The notes beneath the pieces are model-generated. The model ran no database searches. It saw only the letters and a program-made list of their open reading frames with translations, and was not told the origin of the DNA. The position numbers were made by a program, and so were the translations under genes. DNA of 64,000 nt from Cytobacillus firmus (GTDB taxonomy: Bacteria; Bacillota; Bacilli; Bacillales; Cytobacillaceae). The stretch is from contig NZ_CP086235.1 of assembly GCF_023612095.1 (NCBI RefSeq), positions 2,429,501-2,493,500 on the forward strand, given 5' to 3'. How positions within the stretch are numbered: the first letter of the stretch is position 1; each line of letters begins with the position of its first letter. Shown here one piece after another: positions 1 through 8,325 of the stretch.

Positions 1-752
1 AAGACGACAGCAGGAGAATGCTTTCTGGCATTCTGGAAAAGGTTTCTGACACGGGATGCACCAACACCTACGAATAATTCATTAAACCCGGAACCGCTTG
101 TTGAAAAGAAAGTTGCTCCAAGCTCCTTGGCAATTGCCTGAGCCAGCAAGGTTTTTCCCGTTCCGGGAGGCCCGTATAAAAGAATTCCCTTCGGCGGCTT
201 GATCCCCATTTTTAACGAGCGCTCAGGTTCTTTTAAAATGGAAAGAGTCTGCATGATTTCCTCTTTCATTTCTTCCTGGATCCCGCCAACATCTTCAAGC
301 GAAATAGTAGGCAGGGCTTTAGGCTTCGAGACACTTTGCTTCATTGTATTTGTAGCGCCCATTCCGCCTTTTCCTGATTTAAACAGGTAAATTCCAACGG
401 CTATGAACAAAAGGACTACACCGCCCAGAATCCAGGGGGTTAAAGGTCCTGTGTTTGCGAACGAATATTGTATATTATAGGTTTCTACTAATTTATCAAC
501 CATCTCACTGTTGGGAGGCACATGGGAGATGTACTCTCCGTCAGGAGCTGTTATCAGAAGTTTTCCATTTTTATATTCCTGTACTGCAACAGTCTTTCCA
601 TCCTGGGAAGCTATAATTTTTTCCACAGAAGAGAACGGGACAGTCACATCCTTTTTTCCTGCTTGTACGGTCCAAATAACCGCAGCCAAAATCACCGTGA
701 CTACCAATGCAATAGAAATAATCGTCGAAGGCTTCTTAAGACGTGATTTCAA
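1..752 (-). CDS. FtsH-like membrane AAA+ ATPase (partial, N-terminal part)
   Basis: N-terminal 250 residues of a membrane-anchored AAA+ ATPase; the C-terminal part lies beyond the window edge. The TTG start at 752 follows a GAGGAGG ribosome binding site. Two membrane segments (about residues 10-28 and 108-126) flank a small extracytoplasmic domain of about 75 residues, as in FtsH. The AAA domain then opens with a VGG motif and a Walker A GPPGTGKT near residue 200, followed by an FtsH-like pore region (FNELFVGVGASRVR). Whether the zinc protease domain (HEXXH) follows cannot be seen, so it could be a true FtsH-type metalloprotease or an ATPase-only paralogue. The main B. subtilis ftsH sits next to hprT/tilS, so this is probably an extra copy. 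Confidence 0.8.
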   Translation of the reverse strand, partial: MKSRLKKPSTIISIALVVTVILAAVIWTVQAGKKDVTVPFSSVEKIIASQDGKTVAVQEYKNGKLLITAPDGEYISHVPPNSEMVDKLVETYNIQYSFANTGPLTPWILGGVVLLFIAVGIYLFKSGKGGMGATNTMKQSVSKPKALPTISLEDVGGIQEEMKEEIMQTLSILKEPERSLKMGIKPPKGILLYGPPGTGKTLLAQAIAKELGATFFSTSGSGFNELFVGVGASRVRNLFQNARKHSPAVV

Positions 753-1021
753 CTATTTCCCTCCTCATTGAACATATCTACATTATAAGAAATTAAAATT
801 GTTAAATACAGGGTTTTACACTTTTTAAACGTTGTAAATTATGGAAAAATAATTTTATCTGCTAGAAAGTGTGCTACAACAGCGTTCAGAGGCTATTGAT
901 TTGTGAAAAAATTGTGACAGGCAGGGAGGTACCTGTTTGATATATTTAAAAAATTTTCACCAGGGACCACTTTTCACTCTTACTCATTTCATATATACTA
1001 AAAGCGGATAATTCAATAACG

Positions 1022-1188
1022 TGCCACAAGGGGAGCATATCGCTGAGAGTGAACAGTTCGCTGTTCTGACCCTTTGAACCTGTTAGTTAATGCTAGCGCA
1101 GGAATGTGGAATGATAGGCAGATATAACTTTCTGCCTGCTTGTTCTCCCTTGGGGTATCGTCACGAGACTAAAGGGGGATTTTTTTAT
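1022..1188 (+). ncRNA. TPP riboswitch (THI box) and expression platform of thiT
   Basis: The aptamer spans about 1022-1110. It has the hallmark segments GGGGAGC, GCTGAGAG, a variable hairpin (GAACAGttcgCTGTTC), the CCCTTTGAACCTG core and the GCAGGAA closing part; outer stem CCACA (1024-1028) pairs with TGTGG (1105-1109). Downstream, TTCTCCCTT (1143-1151) can pair with AAGGGGGA (1172-1179), followed directly by seven T residues. This is an intrinsic terminator whose 3' arm is also the thiT ribosome binding site, so thiamine pyrophosphate binding could block both elongation and initiation. Confidence 0.95.
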
Positions 1189-1786
1189 GAAGAAATTAAG
1201 GTTAATTGCAATGATAGAGGCTTCGTTCTTTGCTGCCTTTGCTATCATTCTTGATTTTCTGCCATCCATCAAGCTGTCGCCATCCATTTCCATATCTGCC
1301 GCGATGATTCCCATTTTCATTCTGGCTTTCAGGTGGGGCTTTAAGGTCAGCTTCATTGCAGGCCTCTTATGGGGGATTTTGCAGATTGCCATGGGGGATG
1401 CCTGGATTGCCACTCCGCTTCAGGCATTTATCGAGTATTTTGTGGCATTTGCCTGTATTGGATTTGCCGGTTTGTTTTACCGCGTTATCCAAAATCAGCT
1501 GCGCACCGGCAATAAGAAGAAAGCGCTGGGCTGGGTGGTCGTGGCGGTATTTATCGGAAGCCTCGCCCGATATTTCTGGCATTTCATAGCAGGTGTGCTT
1601 TTCTTCGGAAGCTATGCACCAGAAGGGATGTCACCGGTCCTCTTTTCCTTCCTGGCAAACGGCGCAACCATGCTTGGAGCGGCCATTCTCTGCTCAATCG
1701 TGGCTGTCTTAATTATTTCATCGGCACCGAGATTAATCATTCGAAAATCGGTTGAAAGTCTTCAAACTCACAAGAATGCTTCATGA
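1187..1786 (+). CDS. thiT: Thiamine transporter substrate-binding (S) component ThiT
   Basis: ThiT is the membrane S-component that captures thiamine for an energy-coupling-factor (ECF) transporter; the shared ECF ATPases and EcfT are encoded elsewhere. The 199-residue protein has about six hydrophobic segments and the conserved N-terminal region of the family (IEASFFAAFAIILDFLP, then SISAAMIPIFILAFRWG), matching the usual length of about 190-200. The start at 1187 follows AAAGGGGG, and the gene directly follows a TPP riboswitch, which independently supports thiamine uptake. B. subtilis calls the orthologue yuaJ/thiT. The call is confident. Confidence 0.95.
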   Translation: MKKLRLIAMIEASFFAAFAIILDFLPSIKLSPSISISAAMIPIFILAFRWGFKVSFIAGLLWGILQIAMGDAWIATPLQAFIEYFVAFACIGFAGLFYRVIQNQLRTGNKKKALGWVVVAVFIGSLARYFWHFIAGVLFFGSYAPEGMSPVLFSFLANGATMLGAAILCSIVAVLIISSAPRLIIRKSVESLQTHKNAS

Positions 1787-1794
1787 TATATATG

Positions 1795-1826
1795 CCTCTT
1801 TGAAGTATTTCAAAGAGGTTTTTTTA
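1795..1826 (+). terminator. Terminator of thiT
   Basis: Hairpin CCTCTTTGA / TTTCAAAGAGG followed by a run of seven T just after thiT. Confidence 0.85.
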
Positions 1827-1885
1827 TATATTGGGAAATTGCTCCTGAAAAATGGGTATATTACTCAAAAAGGGGAGTGAAGACT

Positions 1886-2155
1886 TTGTCCAATACATTG
1901 CAGGGAAACATTATCACAGGTGTTTTTGATGTGGAAGCCAGTGCCTTTGAAATCCAGAAAGTAAAAAGCTTCAGTACCCAGTCAGTTCTCAACAAAAATC
2001 AATGTGAAACTCTGTATAACTATCTGTCCCTTCATGAAGAAGATGAGGGAGGGCAAATCATTACACTTTACGATCAAATGCCGCTTATGCTGACCCGGCA
2101 GGAAATATGCAGTCTTAAGAAAGATTTGGAGAACATTAAAAAGCTATATCAGTAG
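1886..2155 (+). CDS. Small hypothetical protein
   Basis: Unrecognised 89-residue soluble protein with no signal peptide or membrane segment. TTG at 1886 is preferred because AAGGGGAG sits about 10 bases upstream; the in-frame GTG at 1877 overlaps that ribosome binding site. The C-terminal half is charged and helix-prone (KKDLENIKKLYQ). It is monocistronic, with its own hairpin terminator. No function can be assigned from sequence. Confidence 0.6.
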   Translation: MSNTLQGNIITGVFDVEASAFEIQKVKSFSTQSVLNKNQCETLYNYLSLHEEDEGGQIITLYDQMPLMLTRQEICSLKKDLENIKKLYQ

Positions 2156-2161
2156 AAAATC

Positions 2162-2188
2162 GCTTTGCAGCTTGCAGAGCTTTTTTTT
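2162..2188 (+). terminator. Terminator of the small gene at 1886
   Basis: Stem GCTTTGCA / TGCAGAGC (one G-U pair) with a three-base loop and eight T residues. Confidence 0.8.
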
Positions 2189-2205
2189 ACGCAAAAATAA
2201 TTTTG

Positions 2206-2253
2206 ACAACTTTGTGACAAAAAGTTTGACAAATTTGTGAACATAGTTAGAAT
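2206..2253 (+). promoter_or_regulatory. Promoter with two TTTGACAA/TTTGTGA direct repeats
   Basis: A sigma-A-like promoter, TTGACA (2226-2231), 16-bp spacer, TAGAAT (2248-2253), lies 24 bp before the gene at 2277. It is embedded in two imperfect repeats of TTTGACAA followed by TTTGTGA (starting about 2203 and 2225). TTTGTGA resembles the core published for the redox response regulator ResD in B. subtilis, so redox control is possible but unproven. Confidence 0.5.
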
Positions 2254-2276
2254 ATTAAATAAAAGGAGATGGGGAT

Positions 2277-2516
2277 ATGACACTTCAACAGCAGCGCGTA
2301 TTGCATTTTTTCAGAAATAGTACAGCAGCAGGAATTATATTAGGTTTTATTGTTTTTATTTCAAGCTTTTTTGTAAGCGGCATCACAGGCGAGTATGTAT
2401 TATCCATCGGCTTAAGCATTATGGTTTCTTCCATGCTGCTTTTCGGATTCGGATTTTTTATCAATGTAATGGAAGAAATGACAAAGGGAAGCAAGGGAAT
2501 CAGACAATACAAATAA
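2277..2516 (+). CDS. Small two-helix membrane protein of unknown function
   Basis: A 79-residue protein with two strong hydrophobic segments (about residues 17-36 and 40-62) joined by a short turn, and a basic C-terminal tail (TKGSKGIRQYK). AAAGGAGATGGGGAT precedes the ATG with good spacing. It lies alone between two terminators and faces the qox operon. I do not recognise the family. A role with respiratory membranes would be only a guess from the neighbouring qox genes and the ResD-like promoter motif. Confidence 0.65.
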   Translation: MTLQQQRVLHFFRNSTAAGIILGFIVFISSFFVSGITGEYVLSIGLSIMVSSMLLFGFGFFINVMEEMTKGSKGIRQYK

Positions 2517-2548
2517 AACCGGCCTCCAATGGGGAGACCGGTTTTTTT
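2516..2548. terminator. Bidirectional terminator between the small membrane gene and qoxD
   Basis: Stem ACCGG(C)CTCC / GGGGAGACCGGT, with T-rich flanks on both strands, between convergent genes. Confidence 0.75.
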
Positions 2549-2553
2549 ATACT

Positions 2554-2588
2554 GTCTAGCTCCAGCGTCGTGATCAAGGCGCTTCTAT
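2554..2588 (+). repeat. Truncated copy of the CTCCAGCGC...AAGGCGCTT intergenic repeat
   Basis: TCTAGCTCCAGCG and AAGGCGCTTCTATCC are the two ends of the longer repeat at 36125-36262 and of the inverted copy at 54237-54302; the interior is missing. It abuts the 3' end of qoxD. Confidence 0.6.
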
Positions 2589-2589
2589 C

Positions 2590-2895
2590 CTAATGTGAAG
2601 CATGTCCAGAGGTTAACACCCAAATAGAACCGACTACAATAACAATCACCATAAATACGGCATAAATCATATTGACCAGGTTCGTCTTGCCGTCTTCACC
2701 TTCTCTTAAGTGCATGAACATGAACAGCTGCATGCCTGCCTGAACGACAGCCAGTGAGCCGATGATCCACATGATCACTTTAAAAGAAAGGTTCGTTTTC
2801 AAAGCAATTCCTGCTGCTGCAAATGTCAGCACAAGGGAAACTACAAATCCAATGACATGGCTTATCGGGAAGCTTTTTGATTGATGATGCTCCAT
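2590..2895 (-). CDS. qoxD: Cytochrome aa3 quinol oxidase subunit IV
   Basis: Smallest subunit of the aa3-type menaquinol oxidase, a proton-pumping terminal oxidase. The 101-residue protein has the three hydrophobic segments typical of the COX4/CyoD-like family and the conserved MQLFMFMHLREGEDGK loop. It is the last gene of qoxABCD: its ATG at 2895 directly abuts the qoxC stop. Subunit IV has no metal ligands and probably supports assembly of subunit I. Confidence 0.93.
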   Translation of the reverse strand: MEHHQSKSFPISHVIGFVVSLVLTFAAAGIALKTNLSFKVIMWIIGSLAVVQAGMQLFMFMHLREGEDGKTNLVNMIYAVFMVIVIVVGSIWVLTSGHASH

Positions 2896-3501
2896 TTAAG
2901 CCACCAGTCCTTTCAGATACACAAATGTGAAGATAAAGATCCAGACTACATCAAGGAAGTGCCAGTAAAGGCCGATAATAAACGTTTTCCTTGCAGTAGT
3001 AGGGGTAAGGCCTCTTTTTAGAAGCTGGATGATAACCATCGTTGCCCAGCCAATTCCCAAAGTTACGTGAGCTCCATGTGTTCCCAGTAAAACAAATAAG
3101 CTGGAAAGGAATGCGCTTGTCTGCATCGTTGCGCCTTCATGGGCATAATGAATAAATTCATTAATCTCCATGAACAGGAAGCCTGCGCCAAGAGCCAGGG
3201 TAATCACCAGCCAGGTGATTAGCCCTTTGAGGTTGTTGCGTCGCATTTCAAAAATGGCAATGCCCATTGTAAAGCTGCTTGTCAGAAGGAGCACGGTCTG
3301 AATCATGACATCCTTGATGACAAAGATATCTTTATGTGTTGGTCCTCCTGCAAAGCGTTCATATAAAACTCCATATACTCCGAACAGAGTGGCAAACAGG
3401 ACGATTTCAGCGCCAAGGAAAACCCAGAAGCCGAGAATATTCATGCGGTCCTGCTCAGTTTGATATTCAAGCGGCAGAGACGTATCCACTTTAGCTGACA
3501 T
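2896..3501 (-). CDS. qoxC: Cytochrome aa3 quinol oxidase subunit III
   Basis: Heme-copper oxidase subunit III, 201 residues with five membrane helices, which is the short form found in quinol oxidases (B. subtilis QoxC is about 204). The ATG at 3501 (MSAKVDTSLP) is chosen because GGAGAGGTG lies just upstream and because it gives the usual N terminus; an open frame extends 23 codons further but has no support. The start overlaps the qoxB stop by 11 bp, indicating translational coupling. Confidence 0.93.
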   Translation of the reverse strand: MSAKVDTSLPLEYQTEQDRMNILGFWVFLGAEIVLFATLFGVYGVLYERFAGGPTHKDIFVIKDVMIQTVLLLTSSFTMGIAIFEMRRNNLKGLITWLVITLALGAGFLFMEINEFIHYAHEGATMQTSAFLSSLFVLLGTHGAHVTLGIGWATMVIIQLLKRGLTPTTARKTFIIGLYWHFLDVVWIFIFTFVYLKGLVA

Positions 3502-5467
3502 GATCGTGCACCTCTCCTTCTGTTTTTCTCCACGCGTTTTCAATTCGGTGAATTTCTTCTTTTGAAACATGGAATCCTTCGTTGTAATCGAATGAACGGA
3601 TAATCAAACCCGCAAAGATGCCGATACCGGCAACAGCTGCCGCGATGTGCCATTCAAACACAAGGAAGAAGCCTGCGATGCCAAAGATAACACCCATATA
3701 AATCGGTACCCATGAGTTGCTTGGCATATGAATTTCTTCTATTTCACTGTCATGCAATGTTAAACCTTCATTCTTTTTCTTCATGTGCCAGAATGGATCA
3801 AGAGATTTCACTTCCGGCAGCTTCGCAAAGTTATAGAACTGAACAGGTGATGCAGTAGACCATTCCAGAGTCCTTGCATCCCATGGATCGCTTGAGATGT
3901 TTCTGTCCGCATAGCGGATGCTCCAGTAAATGTTATAGCAGAATACAGCGAATCCGGCTGCGAGAACAATTGAACCAATGGCCGAAAGCATGAATAGAGG
4001 TGCAAAGCCTGATTCGGCAGAGTATGTGTATGCACGTCTTACAGCTCCGTTTAATCCAAGGAAGAACATAGGCATGAATGTTACATTAAAGCCGATAACG
4101 AATAGCCAGAAATGCCATTTTCCGATTTTTTCATTCAGCATGAAGCCGAACATTTTTGGCCACCAGTAGTACAGGCCTGCAAATACTGCAAACACGACAC
4201 CCGGAATTAATACATAGTGGAAGTGGGCAACCAGGAATAAGGTATTGTGATACTGATAATCCGCTGCACCCATTGCCAGCATAACGCCTGTAACCCCGCC
4301 GATGACAAAGCAAGGAACGAATGCCAATGCCCAAAGCATCGCAGACGTAATTTTTATGCGGCCTTTACGCATCGTAAACAGCCAGTTGAACATCTTAACG
4401 CCAGTCGGGATGGCAATCGCCATCGTCGTGATGGAGAAGAATGAGTTAACTGCAGGTCCTGAACCCATTGTATAGAAATGGTGAACCCATACAACCATAC
4501 TTAGAAGGGCAATTCCAAGGATGGAAAATACCATCGATTTATATCCAAACAATGATTTTCTTGAAAAAGTTGCAATGACTTCGGAGAAAATCCCGAAAGC
4601 AGGAAGGGCAACAATATATACCTCAGGGTGTCCCCATAGCCAGAACAGGTTAGCCCAAAGCATATCCATGCCTCCGCCGGATACGGTAAAGAAGTGTGTT
4701 CCATATAGACGGTCAAACGTCATCAATGCCAATGCGACTGTGAAAATAGGGAAAGCAGCCACAATCAGAATGGATGTTACGAATGTAGTCCACGTAAACA
4801 TCGGCATTTTCATCAGTGTCATGCCTTTTGTTCTCATTTTCAAAATCGTTACGATAAAGTTGATACCTGTCATTAATGTACCGATACCGGCAATCTGCAG
4901 GGCGACTGCGTAAAAATTATTGCCGATTCCCGGACTGAACTCCTTGCCTGCAAGAGGGAAGTAGGAAGTCCAGCCTGCATCAGGCGATCCTCCAATGACA
5001 AAGGAAATATTGAAAAGCATAGCTCCGCTGAAGAACAGCCAGAAGCTTAGAGCATTCAGCTGTGGAAAGGCAACGTCACGTGCACCGATCTGCAGCGGAA
5101 TGACAACGTTCATTAAACCAATCAAAAACGGCATCGCCATGAAAAGAATCATAATCACGCCGTGTGTTGTGAAAATCTCGTTGTAATGCTGGGAATTCAG
5201 GAATTCCATTTCAGGACGTGATGTCTGAGCTTTCATCAGCAGCCCGTCCATCCCGCCGCGGAAAAACATTAATACAGCGGAGATAATATACATAATACCA
5301 ATTTTTTTATGATCAACAGTAGTCAGCCATTCTGTCCACAGGTACTTCCATTTTTTCAGATAGGTAATCCCTGCCACTGCACCGACCATTGTCAGTAAAA
5401 TGGCAATCTGGGAACCTAGTATAAGGGGATCTCCAGTAATAAAAAACTCATCCCATTTAATGCCCAT
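3491..5467 (-). CDS. qoxB: Cytochrome aa3 quinol oxidase subunit I (catalytic)
   Basis: Catalytic subunit that holds the low-spin heme and the heme a3-CuB centre reducing O2 to water. The 658-residue protein shows the heme-copper oxidase signatures: TTVDHKKIGIMY near the N terminus, HPEVYIVALPAFG containing the CuB-binding His-Tyr pair, the HH motif in VWVHHFYTMGSG, and HFHYVLIPG carrying the heme ligands. About 14-15 membrane helices are present. The ATG at 5467 (MGIKWDEFFITGDP) follows GGAGGTGACC and matches the B. subtilis N terminus; upstream in-frame codons lack a binding site. It overlaps qoxA by 11 bp. Confidence 0.96.
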   Translation of the reverse strand: MGIKWDEFFITGDPLILGSQIAILLTMVGAVAGITYLKKWKYLWTEWLTTVDHKKIGIMYIISAVLMFFRGGMDGLLMKAQTSRPEMEFLNSQHYNEIFTTHGVIMILFMAMPFLIGLMNVVIPLQIGARDVAFPQLNALSFWLFFSGAMLFNISFVIGGSPDAGWTSYFPLAGKEFSPGIGNNFYAVALQIAGIGTLMTGINFIVTILKMRTKGMTLMKMPMFTWTTFVTSILIVAAFPIFTVALALMTFDRLYGTHFFTVSGGGMDMLWANLFWLWGHPEVYIVALPAFGIFSEVIATFSRKSLFGYKSMVFSILGIALLSMVVWVHHFYTMGSGPAVNSFFSITTMAIAIPTGVKMFNWLFTMRKGRIKITSAMLWALAFVPCFVIGGVTGVMLAMGAADYQYHNTLFLVAHFHYVLIPGVVFAVFAGLYYWWPKMFGFMLNEKIGKWHFWLFVIGFNVTFMPMFFLGLNGAVRRAYTYSAESGFAPLFMLSAIGSIVLAAGFAVFCYNIYWSIRYADRNISSDPWDARTLEWSTASPVQFYNFAKLPEVKSLDPFWHMKKKNEGLTLHDSEIEEIHMPSNSWVPIYMGVIFGIAGFFLVFEWHIAAAVAGIGIFAGLIIRSFDYNEGFHVSKEEIHRIENAWRKTEGEVHDHVS

Positions 5468-6449
5468 GATGGTCACCTCCATGGTTTTCTTCACTATCGT
5501 CATGGCCTTTATCTTCACCATGACCTTCAATTACATTCGGTTTCTCATTTTTATAATTATCGTCTTCTTCGAATGTCTTGCCCTGATATCCATGACCTCT
5601 GTAGAGTTCAGGATTTGTATATGCTTTAGAGTCGGGATCAGCATGATTCACCCATTCCAAATGAGTATTTGAATAGGTCAGCCTTCCTAAATGAGTAGGC
5701 TTCAGCAGCCCAACATATTCTTTCTCTGTCAATTTAGGAGCTGTATCCTTAACATCTTCAACCCATTGGTCGAAATCTTCCTGGGTTTGGGCGAGCACTT
5801 CAAATTTCATATCCGCATAGCCGCGGCCGTTAAAGTTCGTATTCTGGCCTTCATATGATCCAGGGTTGTCTGCAACAAGATATAATTTTGTTTCCATTTT
5901 CGGCATGGTGTACTTTTGTCCGCCAAGTGCAGGCACCCAGAACGATTGCATGGTGCTTGCAGAAGTCATTTTGAAAAGTACAGGCCTATCTTCAGGAATA
6001 TTGACATAATTCACCGTCTCAATTCCTTCTTCTGGATAACTGAAAATCCATTTCCAATCTGCAGAGGTTACATGTATAGTAATAGGCTCTTTTTCTTCGT
6101 AGCCTTTTGGTGCTTCTTCGAGAGCATAAAGTGTTTTTACGGTCGGGATTGTTAACGCAATGACAATTAAGATTGGAATCCCGGTCCAGATAATTTCAAG
6201 AAGTGTGCTTCCATGTTCCTCAGGCGGTTCATAATCCTTATTTTCTGGTTTCTCACGATATTTCCAGACGATGTAGCCGAATAATCCAAATACGACTACT
6301 ACAACAAGAAGCATCCAGATCAGGGACCAGTTAATTAATTCGGTAATACTTCTTGCAACAGGGCCCTGCGGTTCAAACACAACCATATTACAGCCGCTGA
6401 GAATAAGCATCGGCAATATAGCTGTTAAAAAGAGCAGCATTTTCTTCAT
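5457..6449 (-). CDS. qoxA: Cytochrome aa3 quinol oxidase subunit II (lipoprotein)
   Basis: Subunit II of the menaquinol oxidase. A lipoprotein signal peptide ends in lipobox LSGC about residue 20, followed by two membrane helices and an extracytoplasmic cupredoxin-fold domain (FWVPALGGQKYTMPKMETKLYLVADNPGSYEGQ). The CuA ligands of cytochrome c oxidases are absent, as expected for a quinol oxidase. The C-terminal tail is rich in His, Asp and Glu. ATG 6449 is preferred because AAAGGAG ends 12 bases upstream; the ATG at 6461 directly touches the binding site. It is the first gene of qoxABCD. Confidence 0.93.
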   Translation of the reverse strand: MKKMLLFLTAILPMLILSGCNMVVFEPQGPVARSITELINWSLIWMLLVVVVVFGLFGYIVWKYREKPENKDYEPPEEHGSTLLEIIWTGIPILIVIALTIPTVKTLYALEEAPKGYEEKEPITIHVTSADWKWIFSYPEEGIETVNYVNIPEDRPVLFKMTSASTMQSFWVPALGGQKYTMPKMETKLYLVADNPGSYEGQNTNFNGRGYADMKFEVLAQTQEDFDQWVEDVKDTAPKLTEKEYVGLLKPTHLGRLTYSNTHLEWVNHADPDSKAYTNPELYRGHGYQGKTFEEDDNYKNEKPNVIEGHGEDKGHDDSEENHGGDHHGH

Positions 6450-6735
6450 CTGATGGTTCATCTCCTTTAAACAAAAACTATTGTTAAATAATTCACAAAT
6501 AATGTGCGTGTTTTCACAAACATACCAAAAAAATATATAGATGGAAAAATTGCACACCCTTGAAACACTTATTTAACTTAGTTATCACTGTGTAAATGAT
6601 ATTAACATAAGCAAAAATAAAAAGTTGTGACAAAAGTTAGAAGGAAATAAATGTAAACATTTGGTACAACACTTCATTTTCTGCAAATAGCATTACGGCA
6701 ACGTTTTAACACCAAAATAAACTTTTGAACAACTT

Positions 6736-8325
6736 ATGAACTTTAATTCAGTTAATTTTTCCCAAGGGATTTTTTCGATAATGGAGGATAAAATACTTAA
6801 AAAATCCGAATCGTGGTGCAGCAAGATGAACTTTCGCAACCTGAAAATCAAGAAAATCCGCAAACTCAATAAAAATACGGATCAATCTATGCAGCCGCCG
6901 CTATTATCTTTTGTGGATAAATTCGAAGAAACCCAGGATTTCAGGGAATGGAATATTCAAGTTAATGACCAGAAAATCAGGATATTTTACCTTGAGTCTG
7001 TTGTTTCAAAAGAGAAATTTTATGAGCTTGTATTTGTGCCCCTATCCAACTTAAAAGGGGAACACATTGAAGAGTTTTTGATTTCTCTCAACGGCAAGGA
7101 GACAAAAGATCAAGAAGAAATCATCAGCTTATTGTTAAAAGGGAGCTTTGCGGTCTGCCTTCCTGAATCACAGAAAATTTATATGGTAAGCTTTCCAAAA
7201 GAGCTGGAAAGAACGATCCAGGAACCTGTAAATGAAGTTGTAGTTAGAGGGTCGCATGATGGTTTTATAGAAAACCTGCAGACCAATATATTCCTGATCC
7301 GCAACCGTATCGAAAGTCCGGATTTAACTGTCAGCTATATGAACATTGGGACTAAGTCAAAAACGAAAATTTCATTAGTATACCTGAAAGGAATAGCAAA
7401 TGAGGAGATTGTCAAAGAGATTAAGAGAAGACTTTCATTTATTAAAGCGGATTTGATTATCAGTCCCGGTTATATTGAAGAGTATATTGAGGATAATACA
7501 TTCAGCATATTCCCGCAAATCCTTAACACAGAACGTCCGGATCGTGTAATGGCAAACTTAACGGAAGGCAGGATTATCTTAATGGCTGAAGGCAGCCCTA
7601 CAGCTTTAATAATGCCTGCAACGTTTGTTACTTTCTATCAGTCACCTGACGATTACAATAGCAGATGGATACCGGCAACATTTATCCGTGTTCTCCGGTT
7701 TGTGAGTTTCGTCATAGCTATTACACTTCCGGGGATTTATATCGCCATTAATGCTTTCCATCATGAAGTAATTCCCCATGAATTAGTGATTCCGTTGAAA
7801 AATTCAGTTGAGGGAATACCGTATCCGCCATTATTGGAAGCGTTCATGATGGAACTGACCATTGAATTAATTCGTGAAGCAGGAATACGTCTGCCAAGGC
7901 CGATTGGGCAAACAATTGGAATAGTAGGGGGACTTGTCATTGGCGATGCGGTTGTTAATGCAGGGCTCATTTCAAATATTATGATTGTTGTGGTTGCTTT
8001 AACTGCGGTTTCCTCTTTTGTGGTACCGTCAAATGAAATGAGCACAACCGTCCGGCTCCTTCGTTTCCCTCTGATGATTCTCGCTTCCATAATGGGCTTT
8101 GTTGGTTTAATGTTTGGGATCATCTATATATTAATTGCACTATGCAGACTTGAGTCCTTTGGCGTTCCGTATTTTGCCCCGTTTGCACCATTTCGTCTAA
8201 AAGAAATAAAAGACACATTTATCAGGCTTCCGCTTTGGATGATGAATAAGCGCCCGCAAAGCTCGGGTGCCATTGATCTATTAAGGCAGAAGGATTCAAG
8301 AGGGTGGAAGAAGCATGAAGAATAA
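6736..8325 (+). CDS. GerA-family spore germinant receptor, A subunit
   Basis: A subunit of an inner spore membrane germinant receptor that senses small molecules and triggers germination. It has an N-terminal soluble domain of about 310 residues, then four or five membrane helices with the family signature RLPRPIGQTIGIVGGLVIGDAVVNAG and the C-terminal GVPYFAPFAPF motif. Length of about 529 is normal. The start is uncertain: ATG 6736 has no clear binding site, while ATG 6781 has AAGGG at a long distance. It is the first gene of an A-B-C operon with an 11-bp overlap into the B gene. Which receptor (GerA, GerK or another) cannot be told from sequence alone. Confidence 0.9.
   Translation: MNFNSVNFSQGIFSIMEDKILKKSESWCSKMNFRNLKIKKIRKLNKNTDQSMQPPLLSFVDKFEETQDFREWNIQVNDQKIRIFYLESVVSKEKFYELVFVPLSNLKGEHIEEFLISLNGKETKDQEEIISLLLKGSFAVCLPESQKIYMVSFPKELERTIQEPVNEVVVRGSHDGFIENLQTNIFLIRNRIESPDLTVSYMNIGTKSKTKISLVYLKGIANEEIVKEIKRRLSFIKADLIISPGYIEEYIEDNTFSIFPQILNTERPDRVMANLTEGRIILMAEGSPTALIMPATFVTFYQSPDDYNSRWIPATFIRVLRFVSFVIAITLPGIYIAINAFHHEVIPHELVIPLKNSVEGIPYPPLLEAFMMELTIELIREAGIRLPRPIGQTIGIVGGLVIGDAVVNAGLISNIMIVVVALTAVSSFVVPSNEMSTTVRLLRFPLMILASIMGFVGLMFGIIYILIALCRLESFGVPYFAPFAPFRLKEIKDTFIRLPLWMMNKRPQSSGAIDLLRQKDSRGWKKHEE

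Noticed and set aside
753..1020. Possible FNR-like TTGTGA words upstream of the FtsH-like gene and riboswitch
   Set aside because: TTGTGA repeats near 900-920 are not arranged as an inverted site; likely chance in AT-rich DNA.
6462..6735. Sigma-G promoter of the germinant receptor operon
   Set aside because: Expected on biological grounds, but no convincing -35/-10 pair could be picked by eye between qoxA and the receptor A gene.
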